Position numbers and translations under genes: made by a program
Origin: Asaia bogorensis
GTDB lineage: Bacteria; Pseudomonadota; Alphaproteobacteria; Acetobacterales; Acetobacteraceae
DNA: 62,604 nt
Direction: 5' to 3'
NCBI GenBank assembly: GCA_945897825.1
Contig: CAMDGX010000013.1
Span: 1-62,604 of the forward strand
Shown: positions 47,005 through 54,230 of the stretch, in pieces
Numbering within the stretch: position 1 is the stretch's first letter
Layout: every line of letters starts with the position of its first letter
Notes under the pieces: model-generated
What the model saw: only the letters and a program-made list of their open reading frames with translations
Told to the model about the DNA's origin: nothing
Database searches by the model: none

Positions 47005-47142
47005 GTAGGCTGGGCTCCGCCCAGACCCGGCAGGGGCCGAGCCCCTGCACCTCGAATTTTGACAAGTGATGGGGATCAAAGGGCCGTCGGCCCTTGCGGG
47101 TCATCCGTGGCGCGGCTTCGCGCCGCGACGGCAGGGCCCTGG
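47005..47142. repeat. GC-rich hairpin repeat, copy 2
   Basis: It matches copy 1 at 33357 in order: TGGGC-tcc-GCCCA, CAGGGGC-cga-GCCCCTG, AAAGGGCC-gtc-GGCCCTT. The last part differs, with an extra CGCGGC-ttc-GCGCCGCG type hairpin before GGCAGGGCCCTGGC. It fills the space between the YciE terminator and the FMN monooxygenase. Confidence 0.72.
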
Positions 47143-47214
47143 CGTCGCGGGCGGGGGCGTCGGTATGGTGGCGGGGCGAGTTCGGGAGTTCGGCGGTTGG
47201 ACGGTGCGCGGCAG

Positions 47215-48537
47215 ATGCGGCTTGGGCTGAACATCGTCGCGAACGGGGCGCATGCGGCGGGATGGCGGATGCCGGACGCGCAGGCGGATGGGGCGCTGGA
47301 TTTCCGGCTGTGGACGCGGATCGCGCAGGCGGCGGAGCGGGCCTGCGTGCATTTCATGTTCTGGGCCGACGGGATCGCGGTGCGGCATTCGGCGAAGGAC
47401 AACGACGAGCTGAGCTTCAATGCGCGGATCGACGTGTTCGAGCCGCTGACGGTGATCGGCGCGCTGTCGGCGGTGACAGAGCGGCTGGGGTTCGTGGCGA
47501 GCGCGTCGACGACCTACAACGAGCCGTATCACGTGGCGCGGAAGTTCGCCTCGCTGGACCATATCAGCGGCGGGCGGGTGGGGTGGAACGTGGTGACCTC
47601 CTGGAGCGAGCAGGAGGCGTTCAATTTCGGGCGCGATGCGCATATGGAGCATGGGCTGCGCTATCGGCGGGCGGAGGAGTTCGTCGACGTGGTGTTCGGG
47701 CTTTGGGATGGGTGGGACGACGATGCGTTCATCCGCGACAAGGCGAGCGGGCGGTATTTCGACCCGGGGAAGATGCGCAACCTGAACCATCGGGGCGAGG
47801 TGTTTGCGGTGAAAGGGCCGCTGAACGTGGCGCGGCCGATCCAAGGGTATCCGGTGATCGCGCAGGCGGGGTCATCGGGGCCGGGGCAGGCGCTGGGGGC
47901 GCGGATCGCCGACATCATCTACACGGCGCAGAATGACCGAGCGCATGCGATTGCGTTCTACGACAGCGTGATGGCGCATGGGGCGGCGGCGGGGCGGGCG
48001 CCTGGTTCGATGCTGGTGATGCCGGGGGTTTTGCCGGTGCTCGGGCGGTCTCGGGCGGAAGCGGAGGACCGATACGGTCGCATGCAAGAATTGGTCCATC
48101 CGCGGCTGGGGTTGCCGATGCTGGCGGGGTCGTTCGGGGATTTGTCGGGGATGGACCTGGATGGGCCGTTGCCGGCGCCGCTGGCCTCGGTGAACGCGGT
48201 GACGAGCGGGCACGAGATGCTGGTGCGGGTGGCACGGCAAGAGGGGATGACGATCCGCAAGCTCTACCAGATGATGGCCGGGGCTTCGGGACACAAGATC
48301 ATCGTGGGGACCGCCGGGGATGTGGCGGATTTCATGGAGGACTGGTTTCGGGCGGGGGCGTGCGACGGGTTCAACCTGATTCCGCCGTATCTGCCGGGGC
48401 CGGTGTTCGAGGCGCTGGAGTGGCTGGTGCCGGAGTTGCAGCGGCGGGGGTTGGCGCAGACGGGGTATTCGGGGGATGGGACGTTTCGGGGGAGTTTGGG
48501 GTTGGGGAGGCCGGGGGTGGGGGAGCGGGGCGAGTAG
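47215..48537 (+). CDS. FMN-dependent monooxygenase of the NtaA/SnaA/DmoA type
   Basis: A 440-residue luciferase-like monooxygenase. LGLNIVANGAHAAGWRMP, TERLGFVASASTTYNEPYHVARKFASLDHISGGRVGWNVVTS and RPIQGYPVIAQAGSSGPGQ are spread signatures of the reduced-FMN nitrilotriacetate/dimethylsulfide type rather than the F420 type. The C-terminus is Gly-rich (LGLGRPGVGERGE). I chose the ATG at 47215; the upstream part is repeat sequence. The flavin reductase partner and substrate are not in the window. It borders the AT-rich island. Confidence 0.87.
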   Translation: MRLGLNIVANGAHAAGWRMPDAQADGALDFRLWTRIAQAAERACVHFMFWADGIAVRHSAKDNDELSFNARIDVFEPLTVIGALSAVTERLGFVASASTTYNEPYHVARKFASLDHISGGRVGWNVVTSWSEQEAFNFGRDAHMEHGLRYRRAEEFVDVVFGLWDGWDDDAFIRDKASGRYFDPGKMRNLNHRGEVFAVKGPLNVARPIQGYPVIAQAGSSGPGQALGARIADIIYTAQNDRAHAIAFYDSVMAHGAAAGRAPGSMLVMPGVLPVLGRSRAEAEDRYGRMQELVHPRLGLPMLAGSFGDLSGMDLDGPLPAPLASVNAVTSGHEMLVRVARQEGMTIRKLYQMMAGASGHKIIVGTAGDVADFMEDWFRAGACDGFNLIPPYLPGPVFEALEWLVPELQRRGLAQTGYSGDGTFRGSLGLGRPGVGERGE

Positions 48538-48655
48538 TGGAAGTCGAGTAGATTCGTAGGAACGTCGAGAGCGGTAAGCATAGTATCTTCATTCCGCCGC
48601 TCATGAGACAATAAGAAGTTCTACTATGATCGAACTCTCAACATCACATCTATCA

Positions 48656-49528
48656 TCATTGACGTAGGGTAGAATTTATGCGGAGATCTTCGATTTTTTT
48701 ACGTTCAGCGTCAAGTTCTCTTTTCAATCTGCGGCTTCCTTCCAAATGCTTCGGCAATACTGATCCCGGCTGGAGTAGTTCACGAAGAGTGGTGAGGTGT
48801 ACAACAAGTAGCTTCATCCGAGTCATCCTGAAGTCATGATCGGAATTAATCTCAACAAAAAAAAGAACAGACGAAGTGAACCACCGACCAGAACTACCTA
48901 CTGTAAGTGACTCGCAGAATGTTCCGTAGTCAATTAGTCCAAGCGATGGAATTTGAGCAATCATACGATGAGCGATTGCTCTTTGTTCCTCTCGAAATAT
49001 TAAATAATCTTTCCATTTCTCCCAATCAAAGTGAAAATTAAGTTGTCCGTCCGCGAGGGTGCTTCGAATATCTTTTATACAATCCTCTATCATCTTACCT
49101 AATTTACGATTTTGGACATTAATTAGTCCTAATTCTCGTCTATAAAGCTCTATCCACCCAAGAAAGCAGCATAAACGATAAGCATCACTCAGAATCCTAT
49201 ATCGGAAGTAAGAGTCGCTCGTGCTTGCATCAAAATTATGGTCGTTAGTAACGTCTTTAACGTCTTGGTATTTGAAATTTTTACGCCAAGGTTCGGAATT
49301 CTCTGCAAGAATATAGCACCGACCACTCAACTCTTCTGCCGCCAAGCAGATTGGTCTGCGATATCGATCGAAAATAGAATCCAGAGATTGCCGTGTTCTC
49401 CATTTCTCAAGTGACCTAACTGCAAATACATCTTTCAAGTATATCGCGACTATATTTCCTAATACTACTATTATCGACCCGAGTACTGTAAGGCTTCCAA
49501 TGTCTTTCCATGTCATGTCTGCAATCAT
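48656..49528 (-). CDS. AT-rich gene: membrane-anchored protein of unknown function
   Basis: A 290-residue protein in DNA of roughly 40% GC, against about 70% around it. One membrane helix (SLTVLGSIIVVLGNIVAIYL, about residues 12-31) is followed by a cytoplasmic region rich in Lys, Ile and Asn. FDRYRRPICLAAEELSGRCYI and YRILSDAYRLCCFLGWIELYRREL resemble, from memory, an uncharacterised N-terminally anchored family found across distant bacteria. The ATG at 49528 is used, with only a weak GAGGGA site 13 bases upstream; ATG at 49516 is an alternative. Base and codon use mark it as recently transferred. Confidence 0.7.
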   Translation of the reverse strand: MIADMTWKDIGSLTVLGSIIVVLGNIVAIYLKDVFAVRSLEKWRTRQSLDSIFDRYRRPICLAAEELSGRCYILAENSEPWRKNFKYQDVKDVTNDHNFDASTSDSYFRYRILSDAYRLCCFLGWIELYRRELGLINVQNRKLGKMIEDCIKDIRSTLADGQLNFHFDWEKWKDYLIFREEQRAIAHRMIAQIPSLGLIDYGTFCESLTVGSSGRWFTSSVLFFVEINSDHDFRMTRMKLLVVHLTTLRELLQPGSVLPKHLEGSRRLKRELDAERKKIEDLRINSTLRQ

Positions 49529-49740
49529 TTAAATCAGGTATCCCTCGTCGAAGTTTAGGTTCCGGGTGTGATGTGCAAACCGAAAAATGCAGACGCACGA
49601 AATTATTGGTTGCTTATTCTATATTGAGCCAGAAAAATGACCTGCATACTCAGTAATTTTTGTATATTAGTGCTACATTATCGTATTTCTTGAATTATTT
49701 TTGGTTAGGAATTTCAATAATGAAAACTGCTTCCTGAAGC
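49529..49740. other. AT-rich leader of the island gene
   Basis: This region is AT-rich throughout and has no credible open frame. It has many possible -10-like TATAAT-type hexamers, so the promoter of the minus-strand island gene is probably here, but no single pair is convincing. Confidence 0.4.
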
Positions 49741-49762
49741 TGTGTCTCGTGGCCCCTCCGTG

Positions 49763-49787
49763 CTCCCCCCGTAAACTACGGGGGGAG
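49763..49787. terminator. Palindrome at the edge of the AT-rich island
   Basis: CTCCCCCCGTA / TACGGGGGGAG forms an 11-pair stem with an AAC loop, lying 24 bases past the stop of the minus-strand dehydrogenase gene and on the island border. No T-run is seen. It may be a terminator or the end of the inserted segment. Confidence 0.55.
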
Positions 49788-49811
49788 AGAAGAATCGGCC
49801 TCGATTTGCCG

Positions 49812-50858
49812 TTACGAATTTGGGCCGCGTTCCATGGAGATGGGCTGCCAGCGGCGGCGGTCCAGCTTGGGGAGGACGGTGGGGTTGACGCAGGACATGG
49901 GCCAGCGGCCGGTCAGGGCGAGGGCGAGTTCCTGGCCGACGCGGCCGAGGCGGGCGGGGTCGAAGCGGGCGCTGGCGCTGGCGGTGTGGGCGGAGAGGAT
50001 GACGTTCTTCATCTTGAGCAGCGGGTTGTCCTGGCGGGGTGGTTCCTGGACGAGGACGTCCAGGCCTGCGCCGGCGAGCCAGCCTTCGTTCAGGGCCTTG
50101 ATGAGGGCGGCTTCGTCCACCGTGGCGCCGCGGCCGACGTTGATGAAGAAGGCCGTGGGCTTCATCATCTTGAAGTGCTGCTCCTTGAGCATCGCCTGGG
50201 CTTCCGGGGTGGCCGGGGCGTGCATGGAGACGAAGTCGCAGGCCATCACTTCGGCGAGGCTGACGGGCAGGACGCCGTGCTCGATCATGACCAGTTCCTC
50301 GATGAACGGGTCGTAGGCCTTGACGATCAGGCCGAAGGGCTTGGCGCGCTTGGCGACGGCGCGGGCGACGTGGCCGAAGGCGACCAGGCCGAGGGTCTGG
50401 CCCATGAGGCGGGGCATCTTGAGCAGCGGGGTGCGGCCTTCGCGCCAGCGGCCGTCGCGGACGAGCTGGTCCTGGCCGATGACGTCGCGGTGGCAGCCGA
50501 GGAGGAGCATGAGGCAGTGGTCGGCCACTTCCTCGATGAAAGTGTCGGGGCAGTTGGTGACGGGGATGCCCTTGGCGGTGGCGGCGGAGACGTCGACGCT
50601 ATCGACGCCGACCGAGCCGAGGGTGATGGTTTGGCACTTGGTCAGGCTGTCGATGATCTTCTTGGTGATGGGCATGCCCTTGGCGTAGAGGGCGTCGCAG
50701 TCGCGGGCGACTTCGATGAAGCCGTCCTCGGTCATCGGGCCTTCGACGATCTCGTAGTCGATGCCGGCGAGGTCGAGGGCCTGCTTCTCGTAGTCGTAGG
50801 TGACCTTGGCGGTGGTGAAGCTGGCCCCCGCGGGGGTTGCGATCTTGAATTTGGCCAT
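49812..50858 (-). CDS. D-2-hydroxyacid dehydrogenase family oxidoreductase
   Basis: A 348-residue NAD-binding dehydrogenase. TLGSVGVDSVDVSAATAKGIPV, the dinucleotide motif LGLVAFGHVARAVAKRA (FGHV in place of GxGxxG's usual RIG), Arg in NVGRGATVDEAAL, Glu in QEPPRQDNPLL and His in SAHTASAS are all present. It lies downstream of the enolase-superfamily gene on the same strand with a 93-base gap that holds a hairpin repeat. The substrate may be a sugar acid; this is inferred from neighbours. Confidence 0.87.
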   Translation of the reverse strand: MAKFKIATPAGASFTTAKVTYDYEKQALDLAGIDYEIVEGPMTEDGFIEVARDCDALYAKGMPITKKIIDSLTKCQTITLGSVGVDSVDVSAATAKGIPVTNCPDTFIEEVADHCLMLLLGCHRDVIGQDQLVRDGRWREGRTPLLKMPRLMGQTLGLVAFGHVARAVAKRAKPFGLIVKAYDPFIEELVMIEHGVLPVSLAEVMACDFVSMHAPATPEAQAMLKEQHFKMMKPTAFFINVGRGATVDEAALIKALNEGWLAGAGLDVLVQEPPRQDNPLLKMKNVILSAHTASASARFDPARLGRVGQELALALTGRWPMSCVNPTVLPKLDRRRWQPISMERGPNS

Positions 50859-50897
50859 TGGGCGTTTCCTTCGTGGGTCGGGTGGAGGCAGTCGTGA

Positions 50898-50951
50898 GGG
50901 TCCAGGGGGCTCGGCCCCCTGGCGGGTCCAGGGCGGCGCCCTGGCCTTGGC
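50898..50951. repeat. GC-rich hairpin repeat, partial copy 3
   Basis: Two hairpins: CCAGGGGGC-tcg-GCCCCCTGG and CCAGGGC-ggc-GCCCTGG. They match the second and last units of copy 1. It ends right at the stop of the enolase-superfamily gene. Confidence 0.68.
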
Positions 50952-52127
50952 TTAGTTCTTGGGCGGCCGCGCGCGGACGGCGGCTTCGTTGACGTCGATG
51001 CCCCAACCGGGGCCGGTCGGCAAGACCAGTTCGCCGTTCTCGATGGTGGGGACCATGGTGAAGAATTCGTCGCGCCAGGCGACGCTGTCGATGTCGATTT
51101 CCATGACGCGGAAGTTCGGCACGATGGCGCAGAGATGGGCGGAGATCATCGAGCAGAGGTGGCCGTAGAAATTGTGGGGCGCGACGTTCATTTCGTAGAC
51201 GTCGGCCATGGAGGCGATTTTCACGGACTCGCCGAGACCGTTCCAGACGACGTCGATGATCGGGACGTCCATGCTGTAGTTCTCGAAGAAGGGCTTGAAG
51301 TCGCGCCGGCCGAGGAGGGTTTCGCAGGAGGCGATGGGGCAGGGGGCGATGGCCTTGAGCGAGGCGAGGGACTGGGCGTCGTGCTGGTCGATTTCGAGCC
51401 AGGTGAGGTCGTAGGGCGCGACGGTTTCGGCGATGCGCTTGAAGCCTTCGGTCTTGAAGTGGAAGTTGGTGTCGAGGTGGATGCCGATGTCGGGGCCGGC
51501 GCCGGCGCGGACGGCGGCCAGGGTGTCGCGGGTGTAGCGGAGGGATTCGGGGGTCCAGTTGAGTTCGGGCCAGCCGGCGTTGCGGCCGAAGCCGCCGCCC
51601 CAGCTTGAGAGCTTCTCGCCGTCCCAGGCCATGATGTTGGTTTTCATGCCCTTGAAGCCGAGCTTGCGGATCTCCTCGGCGTGGCGGCTGACGTCATCGT
51701 AGGTTTTGAGCGCGGGGACGCCCATCTGGGCGCTGTTGCGGATGCGGTAGGTGCCCATGTGGGACCAGTAAGTTTCGATGCGGGTGCGCACCGGGCCGCC
51801 GAACAGGGCGTAGACGGGAATGCCGAGGTCTTTCGCCTTGACGTCGAGGAGCGCGTTCTCGATGGCGGCGATGGCCTGCTGGTTGAGGCCGCCGCGGGAC
51901 TGGCGGGTGAGGACGTGGAGGTTGGCGATGATCTGCTCGGTGGGGCGCGGGTCGCGGCCGATGAGGATTTCGCAGAGGGCGTCGATGACGTTCTTGAGGC
52001 CGGCGCTGCCGAAGCTCTCGTTGAACTCGGACCAGCCGATGATGCCGGAATCCGTGGTGATCTTGAGGAAGGAGAACATGCGCCAGCCGGCATCGGCGCG
52101 CAGGGTTTCAATCGACTTGATTTTCAT
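50952..52127 (-). CDS. Mandelate racemase / enolase superfamily enzyme
   Basis: A 391-residue enolase-superfamily enzyme. The N-terminal capping domain starts KIKSIETLRADAGW, and the barrel carries metal ligands Asp in IHLDTNFHF, Glu in TWLEIDQHD and Glu in ASCETLLGRRD. LGFKGMKTNIMAWDG has the base-region Lys, and VAPHNFYGHL supplies the second-face His. These enzymes abstract a proton alpha to a carboxylate, often dehydrating a sugar acid. GGAGG lies 4 bases before the ATG at 52127. The SDR gene is divergent (95 bases). Confidence 0.88.
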   Translation of the reverse strand: MKIKSIETLRADAGWRMFSFLKITTDSGIIGWSEFNESFGSAGLKNVIDALCEILIGRDPRPTEQIIANLHVLTRQSRGGLNQQAIAAIENALLDVKAKDLGIPVYALFGGPVRTRIETYWSHMGTYRIRNSAQMGVPALKTYDDVSRHAEEIRKLGFKGMKTNIMAWDGEKLSSWGGGFGRNAGWPELNWTPESLRYTRDTLAAVRAGAGPDIGIHLDTNFHFKTEGFKRIAETVAPYDLTWLEIDQHDAQSLASLKAIAPCPIASCETLLGRRDFKPFFENYSMDVPIIDVVWNGLGESVKIASMADVYEMNVAPHNFYGHLCSMISAHLCAIVPNFRVMEIDIDSVAWRDEFFTMVPTIENGELVLPTGPGWGIDVNEAAVRARPPKN

Positions 52128-52222
52128 GTTTCCTCCGTGGCGAGCGCCCGCCGCCCGATGCCGGATATTCCAACACGTTGCGGCCAGGACGACAACAAGC
52201 GGGCCGGGAAGGAAGCAGTGCA

Positions 52223-52978
52223 ATGGGCAAGCTGACGGGCAAGGTTGCGTGGGTGACCGGAGCGGGGAGCGGGATCGGCGAGGGCGCGGCGTATGCGCTG
52301 GCCGAGGAAGGGGCCACCGTGATCCTGAGCGGGCGGCGGGTGGACAAGCTGGAGGCTGTCGCCGCGAAGATCGGGCAGCACGCGCATGTGCAGCCCGGGG
52401 ACATGACGGTCGTCGAGGACGTCAACCGGATCGTGGCGTGGATCAAGGAGAAGCTGGGGCGGCTGGATATCTTCGTGGCCAATGCCGGGGCGAACATTCC
52501 GAAGCGGGCCTGGGCGGACATGGAGCCGTCGGGCGCGGACCTGGTGATCTCGGCGAACCTGAACAGCGCGTTCTATGGGGTGCTGGCGGTGCTGCCGATG
52601 ATGCGGGCGCAGAAGGACGGGGTGATCATCGTGACGGCCTCGATGGCGGGGCGGTTCATCGGCGGGCTGTCGGGCGCGGCGTATACGGCGGCGAAGCATG
52701 GCGTGGTGGCGATGAGCCATTCGATCAACATGCAGGAATGCATCAACGGCATTCGCTCCACGGCGCTGCTGCCGGGCGAGGTGGCGACCGAGATCCTGGA
52801 CAAGCGGCCGGTGCCGGTCTCTGCCGAGGATCGGGCGAAGATGGCGCAGTCGTCGGATGTGGGCGACCTGGTGCGGTATATCGCGTGCCTGCCGCCGCAT
52901 GTTTGCATCAACGAGGTGATGATCACGCCGACGTGGAACCGCGGGTATGTGAACGCGCTGCGGGCGCCGAAGCTTTGA
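52223..52978 (+). CDS. Short-chain dehydrogenase/reductase
   Basis: A 251-residue classical SDR. The cofactor loop is VTGAGSGIGEGAAYAL (about residues 11-26), NAGANIPKR is the next motif, the catalytic Ser is in VTASMAGRF, and Tyr-x3-Lys is in YTAAKHGV. C-terminal NEVMITPTWN is typical of this group. GGAAG precedes the ATG. It is divergent from the enolase-superfamily gene, which suggests a shared pathway in sugar- or hydroxy-acid use. Repeat copy D begins 3 bases past its stop. Confidence 0.9.
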   Translation: MGKLTGKVAWVTGAGSGIGEGAAYALAEEGATVILSGRRVDKLEAVAAKIGQHAHVQPGDMTVVEDVNRIVAWIKEKLGRLDIFVANAGANIPKRAWADMEPSGADLVISANLNSAFYGVLAVLPMMRAQKDGVIIVTASMAGRFIGGLSGAAYTAAKHGVVAMSHSINMQECINGIRSTALLPGEVATEILDKRPVPVSAEDRAKMAQSSDVGDLVRYIACLPPHVCINEVMITPTWNRGYVNALRAPKL

Positions 52979-52981
52979 GGA

Positions 52982-53107
52982 AGGAAGCGGTTCTTTTTTG
53001 AAAAAAAGAACCAAAAAACTTTTCCCCTTTGCGGATCGCCCTAGGCCGGGCGCAAAGGGGAAAAAGTCTTTTTGCTTCTTTTTCTTCAGAAAAAGAAGAT
53101 TCTTGCT
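52982..53107. repeat. AT-rich inverted hairpin-pair repeat, copy D
   Basis: The best-preserved copy: GGTTCTTTTTT-GAAAAAAAGAACC then AAAAAACTTTT on the left, and AAAAAGTCTTTTTG then CTTCTTTTTC-ttca-GAAAAAGAAG on the right. Even the spacer is palindromic (CCCCTTTGCG / CGCAAAGGGG). It lies between two plus-strand genes. Confidence 0.85.
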
Positions 53108-53120
53108 TGGGGTGGTGGAC

Positions 53121-54227
53121 ATGAAGGTCATCGTTGTCGGCGCGGGCGTGTTCGGGGCGAGCGTGGCGTATCACCTCGTGCGGGCGGGTGCGGAGGTTAC
53201 CGTGTTCGACCGCGACGATGCGGGGCGGGCGACGTCGGCTGGGGCGGGGATCGTGTGTCCGTGGCTGAGTGCGCGGGAGGACGAGGGGTGGCTGCCGCTC
53301 GCCTATGGGGCCGGGCGCTATTATCCGCAGTTGGTGCAGGACCTGGCGGCGGAGGGGGAGACGGAGCTTGGCTATCGCCGCGTGGGCCTGCTGGTGGTGC
53401 CGGACGAGGCGAAGCAGCTGGACGCGGTGGAGCAGCGCCTGGCGGTGCGGCGGCAGGTGGCGCCGGAGATGGGGGTGGTGAAGCGCGTGTCGCCCGAGGC
53501 GGCGGTGGCGATGTTCCCGGCGCTGCGGCCGGGGCAGCCGGCGACGCATATCGAGAATGCGGCGCGGGTTAACGGGCGGCTGATGGCCGATGGGCTGCTG
53601 GGGGCGGCGCAGAAGCGGGGGGCCGTGGTGCGGGCGGGTTCGCCGGAGATCGTGGCGGATGGCGGGGCGGTACGCGGCGTTCGGGTTGATGGGGTGGAGG
53701 TGGGGGCCGATGCGGTGGTGGTGACGGCGGGGGCCTGGGCGCCTTCGTTGCTTTCGCCGCTGGGGGTTGCGTTGCGGGTGGAGCCGCAGAAGGGGCAGAT
53801 CGTGCATCTGCGGATGAACGGGGTGGATACCTCGCGATGGCCGGTGCTGCAGCCGATGAACAGCTTCTACCTGCTGACCTTCGACGACTCGCGCGTGGTG
53901 ATCGGGGCGACGCGGGAATTCGGCTCCGGCTTTGACTACCGGGTGACGGCTGCGGGGCAGAAGGCGGTGCTGGATGTGGCTCTGGCGGTGGCGCCGGGGC
54001 TGGCGGATGGCGAGCTGATCGAGACCCGCATCGGGTTCCGACCGATGGCGGCGGACGAGTTGCCGATGATCGGGGCGGTTGCTGGGGTGCCCGGCCTGTT
54101 CGTGGGCAACGGGTTGGGGCCGAGCGGGCTGACGCTGGGGCCCTATGCCGGGATGCTGCTGGCAGGGGCGGTGCTGGGGCGGGCGACGGAGATCGATCTG
54201 GCGCCCTACGATCCGTTGCGGGGCTGA
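53121..54227 (+). CDS. FAD-dependent oxidoreductase (D-amino acid oxidase family)
   Basis: A 368-residue DAO-type flavoenzyme. The FAD motif is VVGAGVFGASVAYHLVRAG (about residues 4-22), the VEPQKGQIVHLRM sheet is central, and the C-terminal FAD-binding motif is VGNGLGPSGLTLGPYAG. The substrate is probably an amino acid or related amine. The ATG at 53121 is used; the upstream part of the open frame is repeat copy D. It converges with the P-type ATPase gene, 3 bases between stops. Confidence 0.87.
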   Translation: MKVIVVGAGVFGASVAYHLVRAGAEVTVFDRDDAGRATSAGAGIVCPWLSAREDEGWLPLAYGAGRYYPQLVQDLAAEGETELGYRRVGLLVVPDEAKQLDAVEQRLAVRRQVAPEMGVVKRVSPEAAVAMFPALRPGQPATHIENAARVNGRLMADGLLGAAQKRGAVVRAGSPEIVADGGAVRGVRVDGVEVGADAVVVTAGAWAPSLLSPLGVALRVEPQKGQIVHLRMNGVDTSRWPVLQPMNSFYLLTFDDSRVVIGATREFGSGFDYRVTAAGQKAVLDVALAVAPGLADGELIETRIGFRPMAADELPMIGAVAGVPGLFVGNGLGPSGLTLGPYAGMLLAGAVLGRATEIDLAPYDPLRG

Positions 54228-54230
54228 CGC

